Under the pieces are notes generated by a model. The model ran no database searches and was not told the DNA's origin. It saw nothing but the letters and a program-made list of their open reading frames with translations. DNA of 64,000 nt from Paenibacillus oryzae (lineage in GTDB: Bacteria > Bacillota > Bacilli > Paenibacillales > Paenibacillaceae): assembly GCF_001675045.1 (NCBI RefSeq), contig NZ_LYPA01000029.1, positions 46,067 to 110,066 of the forward strand. Reading direction: 5' to 3'. Both the position numbers and the translations under genes were made by a program. Shown one piece after another: positions 19,977-29,335 of the stretch. Positions within the stretch are counted from its first letter, which is position 1, and each line of letters opens with the position of its first letter.

Positions 19977-21446
19977 ATGAAAGGCAGATACCTATCAGAT
20001 GCAAAACGGGTCAAGGCCGGTTTATTATCGGGTCTTGCGATTATGATTGTATCAGGTCTTGCTGCATGCACCGATTCTGGCGGCGAAGAACCAAAAAAAT
20101 GGAGATTTGAAGCAGAAAACGGCATGTTGTCAGGCGTAGAGGTTGCTTCCGCTGGCGAAGGCTTCTCCGGCGATGGTTATGTAACGGGATTTGAAGAGGA
20201 GCAGGATTCTGTAGAAGTAAAGCTTCAGGGCCCGGATGACGGCTTGTACCGCCTGAACATCGGTTATCGGAATAATAATGAGGATAAGATGGGCTGGCTG
20301 GCGCTTAACGGCAAGCCCTTTGGCGATGTAAGGCTTGCCGCCTTTGAAGGCTTTACGGATGCCTTTGCGGGGAAAGTTCTGCTTAATAAAGGCGAAAATA
20401 CGGTAAAGATCACCAGACATTGGGGCTGGTACGACATTGATTACGTGGAAATTGTGAATTCGGAGCCGCGGCCACAGCATAGAGTGGAGAACAAGCTTGT
20501 TAATCCCAATGCGTCCAAGGAGGCGCTTGCCTTGCATGGATACCTGGTGGAGCAATATGGCAGGTTTATTCTGGCCGGGCAGCAAAATCTTCAGGACGCC
20601 TTGCTTCTTAATTGGAATTACGGAAAGCTGCCTGCCATCGCGGGATTTGATCTGATTGAATATTCCCCTACCCGCGCAGCAAACGGCTCAACGTCGCGGG
20701 AGATTGAAAATATGCTGCAATGGCATGAGCTTGGCGGCATTGCGACGCTCGCCTGGCATTGGAATGCGCCCGTCCATCTCGTTAATTCCGATCAGCAGCC
20801 GTGGTGGAAGGGTTTTTACGCCGAAGGAACAACCTTTGATCTGGAGAAGACGCTTGCTCAGCCGGAGTCGGAGGAATATCGTTTGATGATTAGCGACATA
20901 GATGCCATCGCGGTGCAATTGAAGCGTTTGCAGGATGCAGGCATTCCGGTTTTGTGGCGTCCGCTGCATGAAGCGGAAGGCGGCTGGTTCTGGTGGGGAG
21001 CGAAAGGCCCGGAGCCTGCCAAGGAGCTGTATCGTCTGCTCTATGATAGGCTAACGGCTTATCACGAAATCAATAACCTGATCTGGGTCTGGAATTCGGA
21101 GAACCCCGAGTGGTATCCCGGTGACGATGTAGTGGATATCGTCAGCGTGGATTCCTACCCTCAGCCGGGAGACCATCATCCCGTCAGCCGCTCTTACGAA
21201 GGGCTGGTCGAGCTGGTTGGGGATCGCAAGCTGGTTGCGTTGACCGAAAACGGCTCCATTCCCGATCCCGGCTTGCTGGAAAAGTATGAAGCCTACTGGA
21301 GCTGGTTCTGCACCTGGACGGGTGAGTTTATTGATGACGGCAAGCATAACAGCGAAGATTTTATACGATATGTGCTGAATCATGAACGGGTCATTACGCT
21401 GGACGAGGTACCAGACTACCTGAAGCCGGGCGCTATTCCAAATTAG
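19977..21446 (+). CDS. GH26 beta-mannanase lipoprotein with N-terminal CBM35-like module
   Basis: The ATG at 19977 has GGAAGGAGG 6 nt upstream, and a lipoprotein signal follows with the lipobox Cys at residue 31. Residues ~42-160 form a CBM35-like beta-sandwich (starts FEAENG, ends WYDIDYVEI). Residues ~175-485 form a GH26-type TIM barrel. Glu332 in WRPLHE is the expected acid/base and Glu424 in LTENG the expected nucleophile. GH26 enzymes cleave beta-1,4-mannans. Surface tethering fits initial cleavage of polymer before uptake by the ABC genes downstream. A LacI regulator gene follows after 53 nt. Exact specificity (mannanase versus exo-mannobiohydrolase) is not resolved. Confidence 0.85.
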   Translation: MKGRYLSDAKRVKAGLLSGLAIMIVSGLAACTDSGGEEPKKWRFEAENGMLSGVEVASAGEGFSGDGYVTGFEEEQDSVEVKLQGPDDGLYRLNIGYRNNNEDKMGWLALNGKPFGDVRLAAFEGFTDAFAGKVLLNKGENTVKITRHWGWYDIDYVEIVNSEPRPQHRVENKLVNPNASKEALALHGYLVEQYGRFILAGQQNLQDALLLNWNYGKLPAIAGFDLIEYSPTRAANGSTSREIENMLQWHELGGIATLAWHWNAPVHLVNSDQQPWWKGFYAEGTTFDLEKTLAQPESEEYRLMISDIDAIAVQLKRLQDAGIPVLWRPLHEAEGGWFWWGAKGPEPAKELYRLLYDRLTAYHEINNLIWVWNSENPEWYPGDDVVDIVSVDSYPQPGDHHPVSRSYEGLVELVGDRKLVALTENGSIPDPGLLEKYEAYWSWFCTWTGEFIDDGKHNSEDFIRYVLNHERVITLDEVPDYLKPGAIPN

Positions 21447-21499
21447 AAACCGCTATAGTATCATATCGTTATACACGACGATGAATTTTTCATGAATGG

Positions 21500-22531
21500 A
21501 TGAGACGGATGAGAAATAAGGTCACGATGCAAGAAATTGCCGATATGGTTGGCGTCTCCAAGTTTGCCGTATCCCGTGCGCTCAGCTCCAAGCCAGGAGT
21601 CAGCCCGCAAACGAGAGAAATGATTTTAAAAGCGGCGGGGCAGCTCGGCTACTTCAAGCATCACGAGCCGCCCAAGAAAAATATTGAGATGAAGCCGTTT
21701 CAAGGGGCTGCAATATCAGGCACCATTGTTGTTTTGTTTCCAAACGTTCGTTATCAAAATATGGAGTCTATTTATTGGGGGCCCGTTCTGGAGGGCATAA
21801 CAAGCCGTTTGAACCATGAAGAAGCGGATATATTGACGCTGACGGAACCAACCGGCGACCGGATGTTTGAGCTGCTGAATCCTAACGCTATTCAAGGCAT
21901 TATTACAGTAGGCTGTATCTCGACGCAAATCTTGATGGATATCGGACGTCTGCATATTCCCGTTGTTATGGTGGATCATTACGATCCGGCCTTTCAATGC
22001 GATGCCGTTTTTGCGGATAATTTCTCCGGCATGCGCAGCCTGATGGTGAAGCTTATCAGCAAGGGGTATCGGCGGTACCAGTTTGTAGGCAGCATTAAAG
22101 ACGCGCAAAGCTTCTATGAGCGCTGGATCGCTTACAAAACAACGCTGGAGGAGCATGGCATCGAGCTGAATCAGGACCCCGTCCTGATTGGCCCGGAATC
22201 CGACGATATGTACAAAATGATGCCTTTTGTCAATCTGGAAACGCTTCCCGATGTATTTATATGCGCCAACGATTCCAATGCCGCTTATCTGATCGACGAA
22301 TTAACCAAACGCGGCATATCGGTGCCGGATCAATGCGTAGTTACGGGTTTTGACAATACAATCGATACCCATCCCATTCTGGCGACCGTACATGTCAACA
22401 AGGAGCTGCTCGGAATACGCGCCGTTGACCAAATATTATGGAGAATTATGAATCCGGACAGCGCTCATGAGCGCAAGCTCATTTCCGGCGAATTAATTTT
22501 GCGCGAGCAATACGCCAAAGCTCTACCCTAG
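21500..22531 (+). CDS. LacI-family transcriptional regulator of the mannan locus
   Basis: The N-terminal ~60 residues carry a LacI helix-turn-helix (MQEIADMVGVSKFAVSRAL) followed by hinge-like sequence. Residues ~70-340 resemble the periplasmic-binding-like effector domain, ending with the typical VTGFDNT and repressor C-terminal segments. Start is either ATG 21500 or ATG 21509; no strong RBS separates them. Its position between the mannanase and the transport operon suggests it senses a manno-oligosaccharide and controls this cluster. A candidate operator is the 12-bp palindrome at 22846. A rho-independent terminator follows the gene. Confidence 0.88.
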   Translation: MRRMRNKVTMQEIADMVGVSKFAVSRALSSKPGVSPQTREMILKAAGQLGYFKHHEPPKKNIEMKPFQGAAISGTIVVLFPNVRYQNMESIYWGPVLEGITSRLNHEEADILTLTEPTGDRMFELLNPNAIQGIITVGCISTQILMDIGRLHIPVVMVDHYDPAFQCDAVFADNFSGMRSLMVKLISKGYRRYQFVGSIKDAQSFYERWIAYKTTLEEHGIELNQDPVLIGPESDDMYKMMPFVNLETLPDVFICANDSNAAYLIDELTKRGISVPDQCVVTGFDNTIDTHPILATVHVNKELLGIRAVDQILWRIMNPDSAHERKLISGELILREQYAKALP

Positions 22532-22610
22532 AGCTTATTGCTTTTGCGTGTCCTGCTGGCCGCCTAAAAAGATACGCAAGAGCCGGATTAGAGCGCTAAA
22601 GTCGAACAGA

Positions 22611-22646
22611 GCAAACAAAATCAAACAAACCAAACAAAAGCAAACC
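22611..22646 (+). repeat. CAAAC-rich direct repeat tract
   Basis: CAAAC recurs about five times in 36 nt just after the LacI gene. The last copies form the 5' arm of the terminator. The 10-mer GCAAACAAAA recurs at 22851 beside the palindromic operator candidate. Confidence 0.5.
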
Positions 22647-22688
22647 ACGGGAAAGCCGATAATACGGTATTCTCGGGTTTGCTTTTTT
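22636..22688 (+). terminator. Intrinsic terminator after the LacI gene
   Basis: AAAAGCAAACC pairs with GGTTTGCTTTT. Inner CCG/CGG and GAA/TTC pairs extend the hairpin, and a T-run ends it. Confidence 0.75.
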
Positions 22689-22845
22689 AGGCTGTCATGG
22701 GCTGAAAGGTCGCTTTAGGGATAATCTCTAATCGTTGGAGTAAGCCCGCGGACGGCGCAGGGACGTTTTGGTGATAACATTCTTTTAACCCGCATAATAT
22801 GTGAATACAAAACATTTCGACATTCCGCGGCAGTTGAAATGATGG

Positions 22846-22857
22846 TGTTTGCAAACA
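22846..22857. promoter_or_regulatory. Palindromic operator candidate
   Basis: TGTTTGCAAACA is a perfect 12-bp palindrome about 50 nt upstream of the -35 box of the solute-binding protein gene. LacI-family operators are palindromes, usually with a central CG, whereas this one has GC. Assignment to the adjacent regulator is an inference. Confidence 0.4.
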
Positions 22858-22905
22858 AAAGCTAACAAAAAGAAAAACACAAGTAATCTTTGTTGCGAAA
22901 AATTA

Positions 22906-22934
22906 TTGACTGGTTTTGGAAGCGGTGTTATTAT
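22906..22934 (+). promoter_or_regulatory. Sigma-A promoter of the solute-binding protein gene
   Basis: TTGACT and TATTAT are separated by exactly 17 nt. The expected RNA start is near 22941, about 70 nt before the ATG. Confidence 0.8.
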
Positions 22935-23013
22935 GACTTTGCAGATAGTTGAGCGTACAGACCGCCAATTATAGCTCAACAAGCTATACTTACCTTAACA
23001 AGGGGGATTTTCA

Positions 23014-24369
23014 ATGAGAAGATTGAAAGTGCTTACATTGGTTTTGTTTGTTATGGTTATGATTGTATCCGCTTGCAGCGGCGGAGGTTCGAGCGAACCG
23101 GCGGCCAAACCTTCTGACTCTGCGGCCCCGCCTGCAACTGTTGAGCCGACGCCATCAGAAGAACCGGCAAAAACAATTGATTTGGGCGGCCGCACGATTC
23201 GTGTCGCAGCATGGTGGGATGAAAAGCCGAAGGGCGAGACAGCAGGAGAAAAAGCGCGTCTGGAAAAAATGGCTCAGCTAGAGAAGGACTACAATTTTAC
23301 TTTCGAGTTTATCAATGTTCCGTTTGAGGAATACATGGATAAATTTACGACAACGGTGCTAGCGGGCGAACCGTTTGCAGATGTTCTGATCATGGAATAC
23401 AAGCGGGCGATTGTTCCCGTCAAGGCGGGGCAGGTGCTGCCGATCAGCGAATTTACAACCGCTGCGAATGATATCAACAATGAGCAGAAGCTCGTTACGA
23501 AGCTGCCTGCACTGGGCGGAGGCGAATACTCCTTCAACTCGCCTGGCGTATCCATAGTGGGACTTCACTACAACCGGGATTTATTCAAACGCCTCGGCTT
23601 GCCGGATTTGCAGGAGCTGTACAATAAAGGCGAATGGACCTGGGATGCCTTCCTGGACATTGCCAAGCAGGCGACTCGCGATACCGATAACGACGGCAAA
23701 ATCGATACCTTCGGATACTCCGGCTGGCCTGCGGATATGGCTCGCCACTTCGCAGCCGCTAATGGCATAGCCTTTGTCGATGACTCCACAATGACGGATA
23801 TGTCGACTGATCCAAAGATGATTGAAACGCTTGAATTAGTGAACCGTGTAAACAACGTTGAAAACGTAACCAAAGTAAAAACAGGAAATAAAATGGATTG
23901 GAATGAAACCAATACCTTTAAAGACGGCGATGTGGCCATGGGCATTCAGTATGACTGGAACATCGGCGATTTGACCTTTGAGGTAGGCGTGGTGCCGATT
24001 CCGAAGGGGCCATCCGGCGACGGGCAGCACACCTATGCCAATACGGCGCTTAACGGCTGGTTTATTCCTAAAGGCGTGAAGGACCCGCAAATCGTGTATC
24101 AAATTTTTGAAGAAATGAGAAATGTGCCTCCGACAGAGGAATACCTTGGCCAGGATTGGCTGGAATCCCGTTATAAAACGGAAGCCGATATCGCAATGGC
24201 ACTGGAGCATATCAATGGAACCGGGAAAATTTCGGTTGAAGAGGGCATTCCGGATTATCCGTTCTTCGCCATCATGGACGATATTATCGTAAACAATCAA
24301 TCCGTCACTGCAACCGTGGAGAAATATAAGGCAGAAGCTCAAGCCTCTCTGGATAAAGTAGGCAAGTAA
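23014..24369 (+). CDS. Sugar ABC transporter solute-binding lipoprotein (family 1)
   Basis: The ATG follows a GGGGGA RBS. The N-terminus is a lipoprotein signal with lipobox VSAC, followed by a Ser/Pro/Glu-rich linker. The remaining ~400 residues have the family 1 extracellular solute-binding layout: a DVLIMEY segment, LHYNRDLF, a W-rich hinge, and ALNGWFIPKG near the end. It captures oligosaccharide outside the cell for a permease pair. It has its own strong promoter and is followed by a terminator, so it is probably made in excess over the downstream membrane components. Manno-oligosaccharide as ligand is inferred from the GH26 and GH113 neighbours. Confidence 0.9.
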   Translation: MRRLKVLTLVLFVMVMIVSACSGGGSSEPAAKPSDSAAPPATVEPTPSEEPAKTIDLGGRTIRVAAWWDEKPKGETAGEKARLEKMAQLEKDYNFTFEFINVPFEEYMDKFTTTVLAGEPFADVLIMEYKRAIVPVKAGQVLPISEFTTAANDINNEQKLVTKLPALGGGEYSFNSPGVSIVGLHYNRDLFKRLGLPDLQELYNKGEWTWDAFLDIAKQATRDTDNDGKIDTFGYSGWPADMARHFAAANGIAFVDDSTMTDMSTDPKMIETLELVNRVNNVENVTKVKTGNKMDWNETNTFKDGDVAMGIQYDWNIGDLTFEVGVVPIPKGPSGDGQHTYANTALNGWFIPKGVKDPQIVYQIFEEMRNVPPTEEYLGQDWLESRYKTEADIAMALEHINGTGKISVEEGIPDYPFFAIMDDIIVNNQSVTATVEKYKAEAQASLDKVGK

Positions 24370-24385
24370 TTAAGTTGAAGAGGGA

Positions 24386-24419
24386 GGTGTACCGTATTGC
24401 GGTGCACCTTTCTGTTTTT
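24386..24419 (+). terminator. Intrinsic terminator after first binding-protein gene
   Basis: GGTGTACCG pairs with CGGTGCACC (one G-U pair) around a TATTG loop, followed by a T-rich tract. Some read-through would feed the downstream operon. Confidence 0.75.
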
Positions 24420-24431
24420 CTGGCGTTTAGG

Positions 24432-24458
24432 GAAGGACAGCTATTTGCCTGTCCCTTC
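24432..24458 (+). other. Second hairpin before the transport operon
   Basis: GAAGGACAG and CTGTCCCTTC pair with one bulge. The T-tract after it is interrupted. It may be a weak second terminator or a 5'-stabilising hairpin for the following gene. Confidence 0.4.
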
Positions 24459-24503
24459 TCTATCCGTTTCTTCTTAGCTGCATAGTACGAAGGAGGGCTA
24501 GCC

Positions 24504-27473
24504 TTGATCGCGCATAAAGTAGTGAGAGCTGCTTCATTAGCGTTTATTGTTTTGACAATGGCGGTTGGAGTTCCTGCGGGGCCCGGCAGCTATAGCTTGG
24601 CCGAAGGTTCATCGGCTTCCACTAGCGCTTCGGGAAAGGCGGAGGATCTCGGAAAGCTGAACGAGATATTGCCAGGCGGTATAAATTATTCGGGATATCT
24701 GGCACAGCACGAAAGCGCCGTTATGCCGGACAGGGAGGTCATTATCGAAGCCGGGCAATATACAAACGGCGAAGAGCTTTCGGCAGTGGAGAGCTTCGAG
24801 GGCATGGAAGGCGTTTCATTGCACACCGGCGAGCAAGGAATGGTGGAATGGGAATTTAATGTGCCGGCAAGCGGTTTTTATCATATATCCGTTCAATATT
24901 ATCCCGTCGAGGGCAAAAGCTCCAGTATCGAGCGTTCTCTGTTAATTGACGGCGAAATTCCGTTTGAGGAAGCGGCTTATCTGCAATTCGATCGCGTGTG
25001 GGACAACGAGCTAGAGGGAGTGGAGCGGGACAATCGCGGCAATGACCTGAGACCGAGGCAGAAGGAAACGCCGGTCTGGCGCGAGGTGCTGCTCAAGGAC
25101 TATGAAGGCTATTATGACGAGCCGTTCCGCTTCCATTTTACCGCTGGCAAGCATACCTTGGCGTTAGTTTCGCAGCGCGAGCCTATGGTGATCCGGCAGC
25201 TCAAGCTGTTTCAGCATCAGGAGGCGCCGGCCTACGAGGAAGTGCTTAAAGGGTATCAGGAGCAAGGGTATCAGGAGGCAAAAAACGTTTTGATTACGGT
25301 GCAGGGAGAAGCCGCAACGGCTAAATCGTCCCCTACGCTTTATCCGCAAACAGAGCGTTCCAGTCCGGCAGTTTCACCCTATAGCCCGTCCATGATTCGG
25401 GTCAATACGATCGGCGGCCTCAATTGGCGTATCCCGGGCCAATGGATTCAATGGGAAATTGATGTACCGGAGTCCGGCCTATACAATATCGCGTTTAAGG
25501 CGCAGCAAAATTTTGTAAGAGGTATTTATTCCACACGGAAGCTTAGCATCGACGGCAAAGTTCCGTTTAAGGAAATGGAATTGGTGCCGTTCCGCTTCAA
25601 AAGCGATTACCGGCTGGATGTCATGGGAGCAGACGAGCCGTATTTGTTCTACCTGGAAAAGGGCAAGCACACGCTGGAGATGGAGGTTAGCCTGGGCGAA
25701 TTTGCGCCTCTGATCCGCGATGTGGAAGAAAGCCTGTTTAATCTGAACTCCATGTACCGGAAAATATTGATGATTACCGGCACGCTGCCGGATCAATTTC
25801 GCGACTATCGCGTGGAGCAGCAAATTCCAGCCCTGCTGGAAACGTTTAAGACGGAAAGCGACAGGCTGCAAAACGTCAGCAAGGAGCTGTATAGGCTAGC
25901 GGGCGGCACCAGCGACGCGGAGGCGCTGCTCAAAACAATGGCGCTGCAGCTGGATGAAATGGTCGAGCGGCCGGACACCATTCCAAGGCGGCTCGGGAGC
26001 TACAAGACGAATACCGGCGGCTTGGGCACGTGGCTGCTTCAGACCCGGGAGATGCCGCTGGAGATTGACGAATTTTATATTTATTCGCCGGATCAGAAGC
26101 TTCCCAAAACGGGGGCCGGCTTTTTTCAGAACATGAAGCATGAAGTCAGCACCTTCCTGTATTCCTTCTTTATTGATTACAACCAGATCGGCAACGTTTC
26201 GGAGGGAGGAAGCGACTCTTCGGTAACGGTATGGATCGGCAGCGGCCGCGACCAGGCGAACACGCTGAAGGCGATGATCGACGAAACCTTTACGCCGCTG
26301 ACGGGCATCGACGTTAATCTCAAGCTGGTGCAGATGCATACGCTGCTGCCCGCTACGCTGGCAGGCCAAGGCCCGGATGTTGCGATGCAGATCGGCAACG
26401 ATATTCCCGTCAACTACGCAATGCGCGGCGCGGCGGCGGATATCTCCAAGTTTGATGATTTTGATACCGTGGCGGAGCGGTTCCGCTCAAGCGCATTGGT
26501 TCCCTATACGTATGAGGATGGCGTATATGCTTTGCCGGAGACGCAAACGTTCAATATGCTCTTCTACCGCAAGGATGTGCTCCATGAGCTGGGGCTTGAA
26601 GCTCCCGATACATGGGAGGATGTTGCCAGCCTGTTTGCGGTATTGAACAAAAACCATATGGAATTTGGCTTGCCGCTTGTCCTGCAGCCGCAATATCCGG
26701 GCGAAAATATTCCGCCCAATTCCGTTTACGCTATGCTGCTGCTCCAGAACGGAGGCCAGTTCTACCGGGATGGAGGCAAGGAATCGGATTTGAATTCCAA
26801 GGTGGGTATCGAAACGTTCAAGACCTGGACGGAGTTTTATACGGATTATAGGCTGGAGCGGGAATTTGATTTTGCCAACCGCTTCCGGACGGGTCAAATG
26901 CCGATTGGCATTGCGGATTATACCGTCTACAACCAGCTAACCGTATTTGCCCCGGAAATTCGCGGCTTATGGGGCTTTGTGCCAGTGCCGGGAACGGTTC
27001 AGGCGGACGGCACGATTAGCCGGGAGGTGGCAAGCGGCGGCAGCGCAACGATTATGCTGGAAAGCGCCGACGATAAGGAGGCCGCATGGGAGTTTATGAA
27101 GTGGTGGACCAGCGATGAAATTCAGACCACCTTTGGCCGGGAGATGGAAGGGCTGATGGGAGCCGCCGCGCGTTATCCAACGGCTAATATCAATGCGCTG
27201 GACAGCTTGCCTTGGCCAGTTAAGGACTACGAGGCGCTGAAGAGCCAGTTCGAGGAAGTGCGCGGCATTCCGGAGGTTCCGGGGGGCTATTTTACAGGAC
27301 GTCACTTGCTGAACGCTTTCTATAGCGTTGTGGTCAACAGTCAGGACCAATATGTAGCCAGCATTCGAATTCCAGGCGAAAAAGCGGAGCCGAGGGAAAC
27401 GTTTATAGAGTACGTGCGATACATGCAGGAGGAAATACAGAACAAGCGCAAAGAATTTGGCTTGGATGAGTGA
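24504..27473 (+). CDS. Solute-binding protein fused to two N-terminal beta-sandwich modules
   Basis: The TTG start has AAGGAGGG 6 nt upstream. The product has 989 residues. After a signal peptide without a clear lipobox Cys, two related modules (~75-235 and ~285-410) share the pattern W-E-(F/I)-(N/D)-V-P-x-S-G-x-Y, then a (L/S)-I-D-G strand, as in galactose-binding or CBM-like folds. A helical stretch (~410-530) leads to a family 1 solute-binding domain from about residue 570 to 960. Most sugar-binding proteins of ABC systems lack such modules. The permease gene begins 11 nt after the stop, so this is the first gene of the operon. Anchoring to wall or substrate polymer is an inference. Confidence 0.85.
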   Translation: MIAHKVVRAASLAFIVLTMAVGVPAGPGSYSLAEGSSASTSASGKAEDLGKLNEILPGGINYSGYLAQHESAVMPDREVIIEAGQYTNGEELSAVESFEGMEGVSLHTGEQGMVEWEFNVPASGFYHISVQYYPVEGKSSSIERSLLIDGEIPFEEAAYLQFDRVWDNELEGVERDNRGNDLRPRQKETPVWREVLLKDYEGYYDEPFRFHFTAGKHTLALVSQREPMVIRQLKLFQHQEAPAYEEVLKGYQEQGYQEAKNVLITVQGEAATAKSSPTLYPQTERSSPAVSPYSPSMIRVNTIGGLNWRIPGQWIQWEIDVPESGLYNIAFKAQQNFVRGIYSTRKLSIDGKVPFKEMELVPFRFKSDYRLDVMGADEPYLFYLEKGKHTLEMEVSLGEFAPLIRDVEESLFNLNSMYRKILMITGTLPDQFRDYRVEQQIPALLETFKTESDRLQNVSKELYRLAGGTSDAEALLKTMALQLDEMVERPDTIPRRLGSYKTNTGGLGTWLLQTREMPLEIDEFYIYSPDQKLPKTGAGFFQNMKHEVSTFLYSFFIDYNQIGNVSEGGSDSSVTVWIGSGRDQANTLKAMIDETFTPLTGIDVNLKLVQMHTLLPATLAGQGPDVAMQIGNDIPVNYAMRGAAADISKFDDFDTVAERFRSSALVPYTYEDGVYALPETQTFNMLFYRKDVLHELGLEAPDTWEDVASLFAVLNKNHMEFGLPLVLQPQYPGENIPPNSVYAMLLLQNGGQFYRDGGKESDLNSKVGIETFKTWTEFYTDYRLEREFDFANRFRTGQMPIGIADYTVYNQLTVFAPEIRGLWGFVPVPGTVQADGTISREVASGGSATIMLESADDKEAAWEFMKWWTSDEIQTTFGREMEGLMGAAARYPTANINALDSLPWPVKDYEALKSQFEEVRGIPEVPGGYFTGRHLLNAFYSVVVNSQDQYVASIRIPGEKAEPRETFIEYVRYMQEEIQNKRKEFGLDE

Positions 27474-27484
27474 GGGGGATTGCC

Positions 27485-28453
27485 ATGTCTGAAGTCGCCA
27501 TTAAGGATATAACCCCGGGCAAGGCTGAGATGGGAAAGACAAGACGTCCCCAGTCCTGGTGGAGCCTCAAGAAGGAGGCCATGAAGGCCAACAAGCATGC
27601 GTATGTGATGCTTGCTCCGTATATGCTGCTGTTCGGTTTGTTTACGGTGCTGCCGGTTGTCATGTCGGTGCTGATCAGCTTTACGTATTTCAATATGCTG
27701 GAATTTCCGCGTTTTATCGGGTGGCAGAACTATTCCCGGCTGTTTCTGGAGGATGATATTTTCCTGATTGCCGTCAAAAACACGCTGCTGTTTGCGGCGA
27801 TTACGGGACCGCTGAGCTATGTTGCCTGCTTCGTGTTTGCCTGGATCATCAACGACTTGCGGCCCAAGCTGCGCGCGTTTATGACGCTGGTTTTTTACGC
27901 GCCGTCGATTTCCGGCAACATCTATTTTATTTGGCAAATGATTTTTTCGGGAGACCGGTACGGCATCGCCAACGGCTTCCTGATTCGCTGGGGCATCCTG
28001 CTGGAGCCGATCCAGTGGCTGAAGACCGAAATTTATATTTTGGCCATTATTATTCTGGTTCAGCTCTGGCTTAGCTTGGGCACCGGCTTTCTGGCCTTTA
28101 TCGCCGGTCTGCAAACCGTAGACAAAACGTTGTATGAGGCGGGAGCGGTAGACGGCATCAAAAACCGCTGGCAGGAGCTTTGGTATATTACGCTGCCTTC
28201 CATGAAGCCCCAGCTGATGTTTGGAGCGGTTATTCAACTAACGACCTCCTTTGCGGTTGCCGACGTTTCGATCTATTTGGCCGGCTTCCCTAGCGTCAAC
28301 TATGCGGCCGAAACGATCGTGACCCATCTGATGGACTTTGGCACCATCCGCTTTGAAATGGGCTTTGCGTCGGCCATTGCAACGGTGCTGTTTACGCTGA
28401 TGGTTGGCACCAACCTGATTGTGCAGCGAATGCTGCGGAAGGTGGGGGGATAA
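27485..28453 (+). CDS. Carbohydrate ABC transporter permease (MalF/UgpA type)
   Basis: The ATG at 27485 is preferred to a GTG at 27470 because GAGGGGGA lies 5 nt upstream of it. The product has 322 residues. After a basic cytoplasmic N-terminus, about six membrane segments are visible. The permease cytoplasmic loop EAGAVDGIKNRWQELWYITLP matches the EAA motif that contacts the ATPase. It pairs with the next gene to form the channel. No ATP-binding protein is encoded nearby; in Bacillales such systems commonly share an MsmX-type ATPase encoded elsewhere. Confidence 0.9.
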   Translation: MSEVAIKDITPGKAEMGKTRRPQSWWSLKKEAMKANKHAYVMLAPYMLLFGLFTVLPVVMSVLISFTYFNMLEFPRFIGWQNYSRLFLEDDIFLIAVKNTLLFAAITGPLSYVACFVFAWIINDLRPKLRAFMTLVFYAPSISGNIYFIWQMIFSGDRYGIANGFLIRWGILLEPIQWLKTEIYILAIIILVQLWLSLGTGFLAFIAGLQTVDKTLYEAGAVDGIKNRWQELWYITLPSMKPQLMFGAVIQLTTSFAVADVSIYLAGFPSVNYAAETIVTHLMDFGTIRFEMGFASAIATVLFTLMVGTNLIVQRMLRKVGG

Positions 28454-28455
28454 GG

Positions 28456-29322
28456 ATGAATATCAGCTTTTCCTTGCGCAAAAAAAAGGTGAACCGCTCG
28501 TTTTTCGGCAACTTCTCCATGTTTGCGTTTCTGGCGATTGTTGGCGCTTTTATGGCGCTCCCGCTTGTTTACGCAATCAACGCGGCATTTAAGCCGCTGG
28601 ATGAAATCTTTATTTTTCCGCCAACCCTGTTTGTCCGCAACCCCACTCTGATTAACTTTATAGATCTGGCATCGCTGCTGGGCAATTCATGGGTTCCGTT
28701 TACGCGTTATATTTTCAACACGGTGTTTATTACGGGCATGGGCGTTGTCGGCCACGTGCTGCTGGCATCAGCTGCGGCGTTTCCATTGGCGAAATACCAC
28801 TTTCCGGGCAAAAAAATAATGTTTACGATCGTTGTACTGGCGCTGATGTTTGCACCGCAGGTAACGGCGATTCCGAACTACATGATCATGTCCCGGCTCG
28901 GAATGGTGGATACGTATTGGGCGGTTATTGTACCTGCCTTTGCGTTCCCGCTGGGGTTATACCTCATGAAGCAGTTTATGGAGCAAATTCCTGACGCGCT
29001 GATTGAAGCGTCAAGAATCGACGGAGCTTCAGACTACCGTATTTTTTGGCAGGTCGTTATGCCCAATGTAAAGCCTGCCTGGATGACGCTGATTATTTTG
29101 CTGTTCCAGCTGCTTTGGGGCACGGACGGCAATGGCTTTATTTATAGCGAGGAGCTGAAAACGCTTCACTTTGCCACCAACCAGATTATTCAGGGCGGCA
29201 TCGCCCGCGCCGGGGTAGGCGCCGCGGTTGCGCTCATTCTGATGAGCGTGCCGATTACGCTATTTGTATTTTCGCAAAGCCGGATTATCGAAACGATGGC
29301 GACATCCGGCATGAAGGATTAG
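28456..29322 (+). CDS. Carbohydrate ABC transporter permease (MalG/UgpE type)
   Basis: It starts 2 nt after the previous stop, indicating translational coupling. The 288 residues hold six membrane segments and an EAA loop (EASRIDGASDYRIFWQVVMP). It is the second half of the first permease pair of this locus, presumably served by one of the two nearby binding proteins. Confidence 0.9.
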   Translation: MNISFSLRKKKVNRSFFGNFSMFAFLAIVGAFMALPLVYAINAAFKPLDEIFIFPPTLFVRNPTLINFIDLASLLGNSWVPFTRYIFNTVFITGMGVVGHVLLASAAAFPLAKYHFPGKKIMFTIVVLALMFAPQVTAIPNYMIMSRLGMVDTYWAVIVPAFAFPLGLYLMKQFMEQIPDALIEASRIDGASDYRIFWQVVMPNVKPAWMTLIILLFQLLWGTDGNGFIYSEELKTLHFATNQIIQGGIARAGVGAAVALILMSVPITLFVFSQSRIIETMATSGMKD

Positions 29323-29335
29323 GAGGGACGCGACC

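Noticed and set aside
22611..22646. CRISPR-like array of CAAAC repeats
   Set aside because: Units are only ~5 nt with no unique spacers; part of the tract is simply a terminator arm.
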